Shown piece by piece: positions 11,256-24,190 of a DNA stretch of 64,000 nt (position 1 is its first letter; each line of letters opens with the position of its first letter). The DNA is from Schistosoma haematobium (lineage: Eukaryota; Platyhelminthes; Trematoda; Strigeidida; Schistosomatidae): assembly GCF_000699445.3 (NCBI RefSeq), contig NC_067197.1, forward strand, positions 10,360,152 to 10,424,151, given 5' to 3'. A model generated the notes under the pieces. It saw only the letters and a program-made list of their open reading frames with translations, was not told the DNA's origin and ran no database searches. A program made the position numbers and the translations under genes.

Positions 11256-11580
11256 ATAGTTACTTACGATTGTTACTACCAATGGAGCATAAGCCGCCGA
11301 CCAGTATTCTCCAACCCACTCTGTCCTGAGCCTTCCTTTTTAGTTCTATTCAATTATTGTTTATTTTTGTCATGTCTGTCTCCATTTCACGGAGTAATAT
11401 GTTAAGTGATCCTCCTCTTCTCCTTTAACCTTGAGGATTCCACGTGAGGGCTTGCCTTGTGAAACAGTTGGGTACTTTCCTCAATGTGTATCTTATCCAT
11501 TTCCAGCGCTTCTTTTTGATTTTTTCCTCCTCTGGAATCTGTTTTGTTCTCCCCCCACAGTAGGTTGCTGCTGATAGGTT
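11256..11580 (-). mobile_element. RTE-type retrotransposon, 3' end only
   Basis: Minus-strand copy of the same C-terminal coding region as at 947-1220, with the 'gttactaccaatggagcat' end on the left and a short cttac tail. The frame is broken. Confidence 0.75.
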
Positions 11581-13099
11581 TAGCTTCATTCTTTACTAAA
11601 TTTATCGTTGAATGAAAATTTTTAGCTTAATGACATCTAGATCTTATCATGAAATGATATATTTTGATCTAATTAAAAGTAAACTTATCATTATTTCCGT
11701 TCATAGAAAAGTTACATAGATACATATATATTTCTGTACAACAGATCATTAAATGATATAACATATTTTGTGTGTGATTGTCTAATCTACTCATTTGCTC
11801 CCTTGAAAGAGAATACAGTAGCTAGAGATAACACAATAGTGTTAGTTGTTGAGTGAAGTAGAATATGTGAATATTTCGGTAAGAAATTATCTGTTCAAGT
11901 TCAATAAAGTTACTTAACACTTTGAATGAAACAGGAGAATTTCAAAACAGGATAATGTTGACGTATTGGTAGTTTAAAAATCCTTGTTAGAAGATCAAAA
12001 AATGACTTGTTTGTATATTTTATACTTTACAAATAAAAAAGTATGTGCCTTAGTAACCACTAATAGATTATATAAATAACTAAAGTAAAAAAATGATTCC
12101 AGTTTAGCACTAGCTAGTTATCCCTTTAAGGTTACTCAGTATATGTGAGCTTTAACTGTTGACATTTCTGTATGATGTATTTTTCGATTACTCAACAAGT
12201 GTCTTTAAAGTGTTATTGCTTTATCTGTATATTAATAGTTCGTGTAGCCGCCTCAAGAGATTTCTATTTGACAATTAGGCAGCCACCTATATCATGCTGG
12301 ACGTCTTTGTCATGAACTCTTAGGTGGCTACTGATTAGATCATTTTAGGTTTACACTAAGTTGTGAAATCGATTTATTCATAAATGTTGTCTTTGTTAAT
12401 CCAAAAACCATTAGCTTCTTTCCATGTCAATCTTATGATTATGCGCATAACTGATTTCAAGGACTTCATAACTTTTTCTCTTAATAGCTGTATTGTGTTA
12501 CACTTTCACTAAGTAATAAATCAACGAAAATCATTTGATCTACTAAAACCATATCTCAAAATCAATCAATATCACTAAAATTTCACATTTGATTAAAAAG
12601 ACTGCATGGTTTTTAATTGAATAGAAACATTTCTTCTCAATGGTATATAATCAGCATTCTATTTTTTGAAAAGCTAGTCTGAAACAAAACGCATTAAATG
12701 CTATATATTCATTGAGATTGAAATATCTTTTTATGATAATTCTATTAAGATGAACTTGAAACAAATTGAATTCCATTATCCATTTCTATTTTTCTTTTGT
12801 TTAAGGAATCCTCAATGGGGAAACGACAAAAAAATCTGTAGTATCAATGAAGTTAAGATACTCATATTTTTATCTAGGGCATTTTTACTTCATATGAAGA
12901 TATATTCTGAATGAAGAAAAAAAGACTAAAGAAACTTATTTCTGAACATGAAAACGGAGAAACACTGAAGGAGAACATATTTCTAAGATCAAAATGTACT
13001 CTGTCAAATATATTGCACTCATCATGTTCAAGTGCATTAATTTTCAGGTTATTTATAAATATAATTATTATTGAATCAGCTACTTCAATTGGTCTACTT
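11581..13099. other. gene-free stretch
   Basis: No supported gene. A short imperfect inverted repeat (ggcagccaccta / taggtggctac) lies near 12281-12341. Confidence 0.5.
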
Positions 13100-13170
13100 A
13101 TACCGGTTACCCCTCGTGGTGAAACATAAGCCGCCCACCAGCATTCTCCATCTAATTCTGTCCTGGGTTA
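13100..13170 (-). mobile_element. RTE-type 3' terminal fragment
   Basis: Only the last ~70 bp, ending 'gcattctccatctaattctgtcctggg', matching the other RTE 3' ends in order and orientation. Confidence 0.65.
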
Positions 13171-13924
13171 ATTCGCTTGGCTTATTTTTACAATTATCAA
13201 CACCCTATAAATATTCATAGGTTGGCACTTTAAAAACGAATAGTATTTTATGAAGAACAAATGGAAATTCAGTTAGTAGTAGAACAAATATGATTTATAG
13301 TCAAGAATAATTTATTAATGATTTAAAACAAGAAACAAACAACAGTTTCATCAATCAAATAGGTCGTCCTTATTTTTTGACTTGTTGACCATTGTACATA
13401 ATGATACCGAGAAGTCTAAATACTAGTTAAACATTTAGTCATGGAGTTACCTTAACAATAATCAAAGTATGAGGGTGCCTTTTTGATTGATTTTTAATCT
13501 ATTACAAAAGTAAAATATAATGAGTTAATGGTTGAATTAATCGTGATAAGTAACTTATAGTTCAAATCCAGCAGTATGTATCTTGAATGTACCACCATGT
13601 CATTAACAATCTATTCAGTGTACATTTATGACCATCGACTAATTGAAATGTGTAAAATTTAATTCTTATAAACTCTTATTGTTTACCAAGTTTTCCATAC
13701 CAGTGGCTTACAGTTTGCACATTGGTAAACACAGGATATTTACATATTAGCGTTTCTGATATACATTATTATGTAGATAATTTTTGTAGAATTTTTACTG
13801 ATGATAAATATTTACTTAAAAATGAACGACCCTATTAAGCTATTGTTAGCTAGCGTCATTATCCATCTCACGTTAACTACTTTCAGCTTACAATTCGCAT
13901 GACAGATTTAATTTATCTAAACGA
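13171..13924. other. gene-free stretch
   Basis: Nothing supported here. Confidence 0.45.
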
Positions 13925-14390
13925 ACGGTGAATAGAGGTAATCATTGAGAAGTGCTTTGCCCTGGTGTGGGACGTCTTGTTTATGTCAACCCAAGAAACC
14001 CTCACCTTACGGTCCCACGGACTTAAGATTCGATCCACCGGCCTGGCAGCAGGTTTCGAGAGGGAATCCTCGAAATTCTAATGTTGAACCCTGATAACTA
14101 TTGTATAATAATGTCAAATATGAAATAGTCAATCCCTTAAATCATTAAAAGATGGTCGCTCAGTATCACAAAGTGATTGAAGTTAGACGTGCAAACGGTT
14201 GGATGATTGTTAATTGGTCTATAGTTTATGCTTCGATTGTCAGATTTGTACGTCGTGAGTTTGACTTCTAATGTTTAGTAGATAAACACTGTTGAGGTGT
14301 CTCATATTAGGATGAAACACTTGTGTAATGTTTCCTGATTCTTAATGGTTCTCCAACTATCGTCAATCTGCGATTTCAACCATAAAATTG
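13925..14390. repeat. degenerate tRNA-like/hammerhead SINE pair
   Basis: The left part (13925-14090, minus sense) has a B-box-like 'ggatcgaatctt' and a decayed hammerhead outline (gacgtccc…gggcaaag). The right part (14155-14390, plus sense) matches family A loosely: 'gattgaagttagac', then 'cactgttgaggtgtctc', then 'aggatgaaac'. Both hammerheads have lost invariant bases. Confidence 0.45.
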
Positions 14391-14929
14391 AATTATCTCT
14401 ACTAACCGTTATACTAACATGTAATAGTTTTGCTAAATAATAAAGTCAAATACAAAGAACCTGTCAAGTGAAATTTCATAATGTTACTAAACCTAACTTG
14501 AATCATTCTCATTATTTTTATTAAATTTACTAATAATATTGGACAACAATTCAATTCAATATTTTTACTGGGTCTCACTCGCATTTCCAATTCACTATGA
14601 GAAAAAAAACAATATTCCTGCTCATCTATCAATGTTACGACATACACTTTGTTGACTAATCATTTCACTTGAATTACTTTACATACTTTTAGTTAAAATT
14701 TATTCATCTGCTAATCAATAATTAAGAGAATTTTCTACATTCGGTTCCTTCGATGAAATAGAAGAAAACAAATACTTCCTGTTATTTATAAATTTCGTTT
14801 AATCAAAAAAGAAAGAACAAGCTATTGAATACAACAATCTTGTTAAAATTGAAAATAATATGAGAAATATTGACAATTATTGAAAAGTATTTTCCAGAAC
14901 TCTCAAAGTCAAACAAATATTTCTTTTCA

Positions 14930-15217
14930 ATAGTTGAGATCATGAGGTAATTAAAGCTAGACCACCATGGAAAACTTGGATGTACTAGACGGCTGCTTTG
15001 TGCTATTGTGGAACTTCTCAGCAGTGCTCATCCACCATCTTGCCCCACGAATTTCGAACCTAGAACCTATCAGTCTTGCGCGCAAACGCTTTACTCGGCA
15101 TCCAACGGTGCTAATGTCTAACTTCGACTCATCTACGAAATTGAGCTACCGTCCACCATTGTCTTCAGTGAGTTACTATCTCACAATAGACCCGAATGAA
15201 ATCCACTGGTTACTTTT
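14930..15217 (-). repeat. family A SINE, minus copy
   Basis: Runs from 'caatagttgagatcatgag' through the hammerhead, B box and 5' region to 'gaaatccactggttac'. The A-box part is shortened by deletion (…gctttactcggcatcc). The hammerhead reads CTGAGAA with GCAAAGC, so it is inactive. Confidence 0.85.
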
Positions 15218-15693
15218 GGATGAACTGTTAATAAATTATCTTTTCTTTTTAAAACGCCGAATAAGAGAACTAGTGTGGCACATAAAGAGAGAAGTTTTCT
15301 TAGAACTGAAGTGATTTCATTTTTTAAAAACTATTTAAAGGATCTGTTATCTGATAAAATGTAGATGAATTTGTTTCTCAAAATCATTACTAGTTATATG
15401 GATCATTTATTGAGAAAGATTGAAAGAATTTTGACAATTTTAAATTTCCCATCATTTTTTATTACCTTATCAATGTCTATAATTGTGTTTAGCACTAATT
15501 TTGGCTTCAATTTCTTTATCAAATGGTGAATTTATTTTAATTATACTGTTTATTTCAATATTTTACATCTTTGTTTCTGACATGATTAGAAAAAAAGCAC
15601 TTTCAACCCATTGTGGTTCATGTCTAACATTACTTTCGTTTATTGTGTGGTTTGTTTGTTTAAGATATGATATTCTTGTAATAGTATCAGTAG
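15218..15693. other. stretch without supported gene
   Basis: Holds a 79-codon plus-strand frame (15483-15722) rich in Ile, Leu and Phe, but it runs into the adjacent SINE and has no start or splice support. Confidence 0.4.
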
Positions 15694-16030
15694 TGGCTGG
15701 CTTCAAGATGTATATCCTGTAGTTCTAGTGAGAAGCCGTTACCAGTGGATTTCAACTGGGTCTGTAGTGAGGTAGTAAATCATTGATGATAATGGTGAAG
15801 GTGTCGCTCAATTTCCTGGATTAGTTGAAGTTAGACATTAACACCGTTGCTTGCCGGCTTAGTGGTCTAGTGGTTAAGCGCTCGCGCGCGAAACTGATAG
15901 GTCCTGGGTCGCGAATGCTCACTACTGAGAAGTCCCATTATAGGACAAAATTGCCGTTCAGTGCATTCAGGTTTTCCATAGTGGTGTAGCTACAATTGAC
16001 TCATGATCTTAACTATTGAAGTCCTTGTAT
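15694..16030 (+). repeat. family A SINE, near-complete plus copy
   Basis: Sense copy with the 5' part ('gttctagtgagaagccg'), A box region 'tggtctagtggttaagcgc', a damaged B box, and a hammerhead with CTGAGAA and CAAAA substitutions. It ends near 'cttaactattgaagt'. It faces away from the copy at 14930-15217. Confidence 0.85.
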
Positions 16031-16839
16031 TAAATTAACCTGAACTATGGTCAGCATAACATGCAAAGTGTAATTTCGCAGTAATTTCATGTGTAACATT
16101 TTTTACCGATTGATAATCAAGTGTGCACAAATCAATATATAAGTTAGTGCATTTCTGTATAGAATCATTGTCATGGAAATTTCATTATTTCCTTATTTCA
16201 AATCCAAGTAACAAGCAATATGGATAAAACATTTGGCGACAGGAAGTTTAGAAAACAGAAAACTATAATAATTTCTAGTAAAATAACTATCTAATTTTCA
16301 TTATTACAATTTTATTAAATTTCTGATATTAAAACAAGATGATATTCTACAACACTATTGTTCTTCGTTTTTATTAAGAATTATATAACAGTTGATCCTA
16401 TATTTGAGTATTAAACTGTTTAACTACAATAAAACATTCAAGTAAGGTTTGAGTATAACAGAATTTTGTCTATTGACAATAAATAAACCCGACTCACACA
16501 TCCTCGTCGTGTCTACTGGATAGTGGGACTTAATCCCATGACCTAACGTGAGCAGTAAACCAGGTGGTAGAGATCAGGCTAATCTTATACTCGACTGATA
16601 CCCAAAAACTAATTACGAAACGCACAAAGAATCACAACACAATTACTCCCGAATCGAAAAACGACAAAATAAATGACCTATTTTGATGAAAAGTACGTCA
16701 AGACTAATCGATATTCAAACAAATTACTTTTGAATATTGTAGTGATCTAGATTTTATAATTAATAATTCAAAATCTTATAGCTCTATTCAGAAGTAAAAT
16801 ATTAGAATAATCGTTTGTCAATAAAATCAATAGTACTTT
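16031..16839. other. stretch without supported gene
   Basis: 16490-16700 is less AT-rich and may be an unclassified repeat, but no second copy was found in the window. Confidence 0.4.
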
Positions 16840-17133
16840 TGTGGTGTAGGTTACTTATATCCGTACCGTATATAACGCTGGTCAGGCATAGAATGTATTT
16901 CAGCGGAAGATCGATAAGGAAAGAACGGGAACGTAAAGCAATTGGTATGAAAATGAAATCTGAGACAATTGACTGATATTTGCAAAATGAACAGTGAAGT
17001 TTGAGAAAATGGATTGATATTTTGCAAATTAACTGTTTATTATTTGGTTATCAGATTTTAGTGAGACGCTCTGTAATTTCGTGTCGAATACATTCGTCCA
17101 TTCCCACTTGTGTTCTTTGTTCACTACAGTGAC
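16840..17133 (-). repeat. family P repeat (unclassified), full-length-like
   Basis: One of eight similar copies. In this orientation it begins 'tggtgtaggttacttatat', continues 'aatgtatttcagcggaagat', 'tctgagacaattgactgata' and 'ttgcaaattaac', and ends 'cacttgtgttctttgttcac'. No coding capacity is conserved. It may be a non-autonomous element. Confidence 0.7.
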
Positions 17134-17194
17134 ACTAACTCATATCATGATGAGAACTATTTTGAAGTTGCAACAGAGTCAGAGCAATGTAACT

Positions 17195-17335
17195 AATTGA
17201 GATGATGGATTGATATTTTGCAAATCAATGATTTACTATATGGTTCTCAGATTTCATTAAGATGCTCTGTAATTTCGTTCTGAACTACATTCGATTGTCT
17301 CCACTCATGTCCTTGTTCACTACACTTTCATATAG
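17195..17335 (-). repeat. family P repeat, partial
   Basis: A second, partial copy directly after the one at 16840-17133, in the same orientation, from 'gattgatattttgcaaat' to 'tgtccttgttcactacac'. Confidence 0.65.
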
Positions 17336-18240
17336 TTATTCAACATGATGATAATTCTCCTCTAAGGCATTATGTTGGTAGAAAGTATGACCTGATAGCG
17401 TATATCAGTCTATAATCAACTTTATTTTTAATAAATTAAGATAAAATTAATTTCATTTATCTATCATGATTGATAAAAAAATTAATTAGAATTATTGATT
17501 TATCTTAATTAATAAATCAATACTTATTAATTGGATTTAATTCAATAAAAGTCAATCAATTAACTGCATGTATATTCGTTGATAGTCGTCATGTATATTG
17601 ATGTGTTATTATGTGTCTTTGTCAAGAATAGAATATATACTATTTGGTTAGTGAAATGTTGTAATCTTTCCACCTCCACCACTACCACCCCTATCTTGTA
17701 TCTATGCATTTATAAATATTAAAAATAACATTTTTTTTATTGTAGATCATAATTGTTGTTGTTATGATTTATGTTGTTTTTAATTACTAATTAAATAAAT
17801 AATTAATTACCCCTTGTTATTTATTGTTCTTTCCAATCATTTATATTTTTTTCAAAAACAAAATCTGAAACAAAAAATAAAAGGGGAAATATAAAATGAT
17901 TATTGGAAAAATCAATGTCTAACCATTAGCTTGTGCAGCTTTCTATTTTGTTATCAAATATTCATCATCAAGAAATCTAATCTATAAGATTATTTATATG
18001 AATAAAAAATTTAGCTAAAACAAGGTTCATATTGAGTAGTTGTGGATTCGTATATGATTAGAGTACTGAAATTCATCGTCACTATTTAAGTGATAATAGA
18101 TTTTGAGAAGGTATTCAATATCAGCTTGAATGGTCTAATATATCCTTTCAGTAATTGGTAGGTTATCAGTTTGATGTCTTTTGAAATCACAACTGTCTAA
18201 TGCTCAGGAGTTGTTTGATACGACGGCACCAATGTCTAGA
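17336..18240. other. gene-free AT-rich stretch with a hairpin
   Basis: No supported gene. A perfect 10-bp stem (ATTGATTTAT at 17494-17503, ATAAATCAAT at 17512-17521) with an 8-base loop lies in very AT-rich DNA. Confidence 0.5.
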
Positions 18241-18770
18241 ACGTCCCGATTTTCAATGACTATCTAATTGAGTTCAACAATTGATGTAAACTATGAAAAT
18301 AGAAAATCTCTATAAATTTTCCCCTAGTAACTATTCTTCTAGTTGACCTAATGTTTTTCCTCGTTTTTGTTATAACTTGTGGCCAGTGTGTCCAGTTAAT
18401 GTATAACGTCACGACAACGCCCATTACACAGCAGTGAATTATCGATCGGATCAATGACGCATAATACCCGTACGAGCAGTCTAGAGTCCTGATTATTGGT
18501 CTGCTTTCCGCCTAGTCCAACCAGTTAAGTCCAGAACACCAATCTCAGCCTCTGTAATATGAATCCTGTATTTCAAACATACTGGCTTTATATGCCATCC
18601 AGACAGACCACATCGTACGTATAAAATAGGAAACAATATTTCTACAAGATTTGGCCGAATGTGGCTGCGAATGTGGTAGGTAGTAATTAATAGACCGTGC
18701 ATAACTCAAGAATGGTAAATCGTATAATAATAATAGTTCATAGGTCAAAATACGGCTCATAATAAGAGGG
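18241..18770 (+). repeat. LTR-like repeat fragment
   Basis: The core 'agttaagtccagaacaccaa' then 'cagcctctgtaatatgaatc' recurs, diverged, at 56.5 kb (same strand) and at 51.5 kb (opposite strand). The shared order of segments over about 200 bp suggests a common element, perhaps a solo LTR. No coding domain or primer-binding site is visible, so the class is uncertain. Confidence 0.5.
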
Positions 18771-19254
18771 ACACGACTATGAATAGTTTAGTTACATAAC
18801 AATTATACGATAAAAAGTATATGTTTAGTAGTAATCCATGAATGTATCCCAAAAATTACTATTCAATATGCTCATCGGGGCATAACAGTTCTGTGCAATT
18901 TTAGAACTATGTTACAAAATTTAAACTGGTACAGTGAGGAATGCAAAAATGAAAATTATTGGTATTCATATCCCAAAACTCTATTTCAACTCCCACAATT
19001 CACGTCTACAAAATATTATGGTCACCAACTCTCATTCCTTTCAAGTGGTATGCTATTAATTCAAGCAGTCTGATTACTTATTTTATTCTAACTAAGGACC
19101 AGTTCATTCTCATATTACATCTGAAAAACGAACAAATTGTTTTAGATGAGTTGAAGGTTAATGGATGTGTAAAAAGATTTATATAACTCACTTTCATCTG
19201 GAGCGATTTTCATCTTGCCAACGGTTCTGTTTTTTAACTTTACAGTTTTAGATA

Positions 19255-19430
19255 AAGTAAAAAGAGTGATGGGTCAAATTCCTCGACATAGTTGAAAGTC
19301 ATAGGTTTGATCCCTGTTAAGGTCGTGGATCAATACTAAGAGGGAGTTCTGTATTAAAATAAAATACTTGTTCAGTGCTTCTTGCTTTTCGATAGCTGTC
19401 AAACTAAGATTGGTCTGTGATGTAAATATT
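19255..19430 (+). repeat. very diverged family A SINE
   Basis: B-box-like 'aggtttgatccctg' followed by 'gtcgtggat', a decayed hammerhead region and 'gttcagtgcttc', in family A order. Confidence 0.4.
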
Positions 19431-20057
19431 AAATTTCAATAATGCTTACCAACTACTATAGTTGTCATAATAAGTTGTTTTGTCTTTCATGAACCTTATT
19501 TCTGTATTTTATTAATAAACACATCGATGTCTCAGTGATTATATACTGTCACACAAGTATATATATATAGTCTTTATTAGACTACAAAAGAAGAGTGCAT
19601 GTCCTTCGATATCAATACCTAGTGACATATTTATTCACTTTAGGGGAAAAGACTCAAAAAGCTATACTTCACAAAAATATTTAAAAATAACTTTACATGT
19701 AGTCACTGTGAAGATTTCACTTTATTTAAAGATTTTACTTCCATTGATTTATAGATGATAGATGTAGCTTGATGTTTTGAATTTTGCACTTTGTATCATT
19801 ATCATGGATATGGTAGTCATTTGATTAAATTCAGTATTATTTAGTGATAAAACTATTTTCTAATCGATTCTTTTAAGTTCTATGATCCTCCCACATGTTT
19901 GTAACAAATAATAAGTTTACAGGGTTTCTATCTAAAGCATACTAACTTGACCCAGAGTGTTAATCCCTCATTTTCATTTAAGGGTTCTTTTATATTATGT
20001 ACATGATTAAACTATTTCTGTTTTCATTGCGACAAGTTTTAATTGTGAAAAGAACAA

Positions 20058-20222
20058 TTGAATTCAAGAGTTGATCTAAGCTAAACTACCACTGAAAACC
20101 TGGAAGCGTTGGACGATCTTTTCGTCGTATTATGGGACTTCTCAGCAGTGCGTATTCACGATCTCGAACACAGGTCTAGTATACATCGACTCGTGAACTC
20201 AACTATTAAAATACTACAATGT
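20058..20222 (-). repeat. family A SINE, truncated copy with short inverted tail
   Basis: Minus copy of the 3' half including a hammerhead with CTGAGAA in place of CTGANGA. It then turns into a short sense piece 'actcgtgaactcaactatt', making a foldback. Confidence 0.75.
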
Positions 20223-20363
20223 TTACAAACCTTCATACTAAAAAGAACAATTTTTTGTAGATATGTAAATCCTTTTTTTCAATTAACTAAACTAATATCT
20301 TAACATAAATCTTTTACCTTACCACTGCATAATTATTTCTCTCCTGTTATTATGTTATTTTAG

Positions 20364-20494
20364 AACATATACGATTGGTCAATATAAATGCTAAAGGTGC
20401 TCATCTTTTCAGTGAAGATCTAAATCAATTGAAGAATCAAATGTCTTATAAAAAAGAAGTTACTCAACAATTTGACAATCTAAGTTTTCTATTA
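20364..20494 (+). CDS. internal exon of an unrecognised gene
   Basis: The acceptor 'tattatgttattttag' ends at 20363 and the donor gtaagt begins at 20495, both close to consensus. Between them one frame is open: two bases completing a codon, then 43 codons ending exactly at a codon boundary. The peptide begins HIRLVNINAKGAHLFSEDLN and continues with QLKNQMSYKKEVTQQFDNLS, a hydrophilic, probably helical segment. There is no start codon or stop, so it is an internal exon. The donor phase matches the acceptor phase of the exon at 52513, which makes a single gene possible (intron of about 32 kb), but other exons may lie between or the two may be unrelated. The length of 131 bp is ordinary for an exon. 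The family is not recognised. Confidence 0.6.
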
Positions 20495-21449
20495 GTAAGT
20501 TATTCATGTTGTTTTATGACTCTATTGATTTTTCTTTATATATATATATTACCAGTCGGAGACAAATCCTCTAACCGAATAATAACATAATGTAATAGTG
20601 TTCTTTTTTAAATAATAAATTCTCAATGAATTCTATTGTCGATATTGTTCTTGATGTTAGTTGTCAGTTATAAAAAGATCGCCTTTTCCACTAATCATCA
20701 TATCCAAAATGTTGCTTTTTTTGCTTTTTTTTGCTATCACACACACAATTCATTCAATGTTTAATTTCTTTAAAATGATCACAATAATCCATACAGTTTT
20801 CATTTAATATAGTATCCTATAGATTTGTTAATTTACTCTTCAATATATATGTATCGCTTACTTGGGGAACAAACAATAGGAATGACAATAATTGAAGGAA
20901 ATAAATCTCTTTTAAACAAAAATTCAACTGATGTCAGTTCTTCTACAAAATGAGAATTTCTAACTTTGACAATACAATGTACCTTAAAGTTAGATTTTTA
21001 GTGTGTGTTGCTCATTCTAATCTATCATATAGCTTATTCATAAACGGAGTGAAATGAAAGTATAGTGTAGACAGTATCTTTCGACCATTTGATTTATTTC
21101 TTAATTCTTCTAATAAATCGTATTTTATTGTATACCAATATAAAATAATCTGAATGACTGAAAGTTAAATAATTCCAACACTCAGTACAGGATAACTGTC
21201 TGAAACTTGACGAGTTTACTGAATGAACCATTGGAATTATATTCAATTTTGATCGCTTGGATTATTTCAATCATAACTTTTTACAAACAATATCTTCTCT
21301 ATACTCGGCGTCGAATCTTCGTCGAATTATTCGTTTAAATTTTGATGAGTATTCATATTCAAATTGAATAATACTTCATATTAATTTTTATTAATATTAA
21401 TAAACATCAGTCTTCCAAAGTTAAATATTCAAAGTAATCTTTTTTAAGA
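20495..21449. other. intron-like stretch
   Basis: Follows the donor of the exon at 20364-20494. AT-rich, with no other supported feature. Confidence 0.45.
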
Positions 21450-21775
21450 AAAGATGGATAGTGGCCAGCAGTGGAGTCCGGGATGCGCGTTTCATCCTAG
21501 TTGGGACTCGTCTGATGGATGAACCTGCATCCCAGAGTTGATGTTCACCCCAGTTGACGAGTCCCAAATAGGACAAAAGGCGAGTCGAATTGAAATCCAC
21601 TGCTAGTCACTATCTACCTTTGCTTAAAAAAGCTTGTGATTTAAGGCTATATCGAGTCGATCCGCACAAGATGCACATATGCCAACATGAGACTAATCAA
21701 TTGCAGTTCTAAATAACAATGGGAAGATGGGAGTAAAAGCAACACCAAGTGAATTCAAAATAATCGTTGTGAGTT
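21450..21775. repeat. family S (Smα-like) retroposon, inverted pair
   Basis: A minus arm (21450-21553) runs from 'gatggatagtggccagcagt' to 'gagttgatgttcacc', then a plus arm (21552-21775) runs from 'ttgacgagtcccaaatagg' to 'accaagtgaattc'. Both carry hammerhead cores with substitutions (CAGACGA in the left arm; TTGACGA and CAAAA in the right), so neither should cleave. The tail after the ribozyme matches the Smα plan. Confidence 0.82.
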
Positions 21776-22427
21776 GCACTGACTGAATATCTGCAGCGAA
21801 AATTTCATGAATTCACAGTTATGAATCCGAAATAGTTTACACTGACTACTGATAATCTGAGAAATTATTAACAAAACAAGAAATTGTTCGTAAGATTGAT
21901 GTAATTGTAGGGAATGGAGTTAAAATAATGTTCTTAGTAGAAAACTCTACTGATTATTTATGACGTGATAAACTTAGTTTTACAAAAAAAGCTTCTATGA
22001 TTTACCTTATACATATGTTATTGCCTTAGTTTATAAAGTGACTAAAACAAATTAGAATAGATTGAATCATTCATCATTCCAAAATAAACACTTTATGGAA
22101 ATGATTTGAAAGCAACATGGTAGGGAAGATAATGATCTTATAGATCATTAAAGATTAGATATGACAAAGTAATTGATGTCTATTATTTCAAAACATTAAC
22201 CACTATATTTATCATGAATGTTTAAACCGGAAAGTTTAAGTTCATCTTATGATATAGTTTTGTTGCAGTCATAGGTTCAGATATAATAGACATGAAAAGA
22301 ACATCTTAACACAAATTTTTAATGCGAAATAACTAACAGTAACACAAAACTTGTTATTCATTCAATACTGATATGTATAGTCAGTAATATTATTTCAAAG
22401 TTATTCTTCCTTTCTAAAAAAATCATT
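21776..22427. other. gene-free stretch
   Basis: Nothing supported. Confidence 0.45.
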
Positions 22428-22672
22428 CGCTCAATTTCACCGATTACTTGAAGTTAGACATTAACACCATTGGATGCCAGCTCAGCGATCTGGTGGTTAA
22501 GTGCTCGCACGCGAAATCAGCAGGTCCTGGGTTCGAATCTCTCAAGGGGCGAGGTCGTGGATGCGCACTGCTGAGGAGTCCCATAATAGGACGAAATGGC
22601 CGTCCAGTGCTTCCAGGTTTTCCATGTTGGTCTAGCTTCAACTGACTCATAATCTTAACCATTGAAATTATT
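22428..22672 (+). repeat. family A SINE, plus copy lacking the extreme 5' part
   Basis: Begins in the 5' region ('tcgctcaatttcaccgatt'), has an A-box region, an excellent B box 'gggttcgaatct', an intact hammerhead (22565-22610) and the 3' part up to 'cttaaccattgaaatta'. One of the best-preserved copies. Confidence 0.9.
22565..22610 (+). ncRNA. type I hammerhead ribozyme, apparently intact
   Basis: Stem I strand GCACTG (22565-22570), core CTGAGGA (22571-22577), stem II GTCC/GGAC (22578-22581, 22589-22592) around loop CATAATA, GAAA (22593-22596), minimal stem III (TGGCCG with one U-G pair), cleavage expected after C22604, and stem I return strand CAGTGC (22605-22610). All invariant residues are present. 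Confidence 0.82.
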
Positions 22673-22751
22673 AAAAAAGAAATGAATAAAAGATCAGTAA
22701 TATACAAAAAAGAATAACAGGCATTTACTTTTCGAATAACAAATCAAATCT

Positions 22752-22773
22752 TATATATATATATATATATATA
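22752..22773. repeat. (TA)n microsatellite
   Basis: Pure TA run. Confidence 0.85.
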
Positions 22774-23287
22774 GTTTTATTTATACTCAGTTATTTCAAT
22801 TGGAGTCACATGAAAAAGGGAATAAATTAGTTTCGTGTTTAAAATTAAATAAAAATCCCCAGAAAAAGAACAAAAAGAACTTATGTATATATATACTATG
22901 ACGTGTCGTTTTTACATATAAGAGGAAATTTCTGACTAACAATTATATAAACCATTACATACAAATCTAGTCGGTAATTTGGGCAAAGATATATCTGTTT
23001 TGAAACAAAACAACAACAAAACAATATGTCTATAATCAATTTTGATTTAAATAAAATGTTTTCTTATATTTTATCATGTTACTTGGTAACGATTTCCTTT
23101 AAAAGAGCGTGGTTTAAGTGTTAATGTATGACATATATATATACACACACGCACACGAACATACACATCGTCTAACAAACAAACATGCATATATATACTG
23201 ATTAAATGACAAATTATTGCTTGTAAATCAATAAATCACTGATAATACTTAATTATTATAGGCGTGTCATTTCGTTCATTACCGGAG

Positions 23288-23313
23288 TATATATATATAT
23301 ATATATATATATA
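23288..23313. repeat. (TA)n microsatellite
   Basis: Pure TA run. Confidence 0.85.
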
Positions 23314-23725
23314 GGTGTAGCCCTTTCATATAAAGATGTATGCACTGAAAAATGTAGTTGAAAACTAAACAATTATGTAATTTAAAACATTCTATTAATG
23401 TTAACATAACCTTAGACAGTAATTTTCACCATTTGATGAAGTATTTAAAAATTAGAATAAACAAAACCCAAACTTCTCTTGCACTTGAAATACTATGAGA
23501 TGTAGTTTGCTGAAATAAGAAATGTTTTAGAGGATGTTTTGAAGATTTATTGTAAATAAAGATATTAATACCCACTTAATTGTTCTTTAATTGAAAAAGT
23601 TTCTAGTTTCGAATAGTTCTACAGCGTAATTAATAGATAATAAAGAAATATTCCTATATAAAATAGTACAAACAGTCTTTTGAAAATATTATCCAGTTAC
23701 GTTTCTTATTAGTACATTGTAAGCT

Positions 23726-24190
23726 GAGATGGATTGTAGCTAACAGTGGTATACAAGACGCTCGTTTCTTTTTACTTTGGACTCGTCAACTTGATGTACT
23801 TGCATCATACAATTGATGTTTGCTCCATGATTTGAACTCGATACCGTCCGGTTCAAAATCCACCGCGTTATCCACTTAGATCTTGGGTATTTGGACTCAA
23901 TAACCAAGTGGATTATTGATGGCATTTGAAGCGGACCGTACAGGATTTGAGTCCCGGAGCGAACATCAACTGTGTGATGCAAGTACATCAAGCCGATGAG
24001 CCTCAAGCAGGGCGAAACGCACTCCTTGAATTCCACTGTTAGTCACTGTTTATCTTTGCCTATAATACTTGTGATTTCAGGCAATGTCAAGGCAACCCAT
24101 TTAAGAAGAACACATGTCAATATGAGACTGATCAATCGGAGTCCTAAAAATCAATGGAAGATTCAAACAACCAATACAAAAAATGAATTA
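23726..24190. repeat. family S (Smα-like) retroposon, inverted pair
   Basis: Minus arm about 23726-23890, plus arm about 23891-24190. The plus arm holds the tRNA-like region ('ccaagtggattattgatgg' to 'gatttgagtccc') and a hammerhead outline at about 23994-24026, whose core reads CCGATGA, a single change from CTGATGA. The arms differ by many substitutions, so the pair is old. Open frames across it are by-products of the repeat. Confidence 0.8.

Noticed and set aside
15483..15722. 79-codon hydrophobic frame as a membrane protein
   Set aside because: No start context or splice support, and it continues into a SINE.
21450..21770. CRISPR-like repeats
   Set aside because: Repeats are dispersed and inverted, without regular spacers; the genome is eukaryotic.
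22470..22550. True tRNA gene
   Set aside because: A and B boxes are present, but there is no acceptor stem or anticodon arm; the sequence is part of a repeated SINE.
23740..24036. 98-codon minus-strand protein
   Set aside because: It lies wholly inside an inverted Smα pair, so the frame is accidental.
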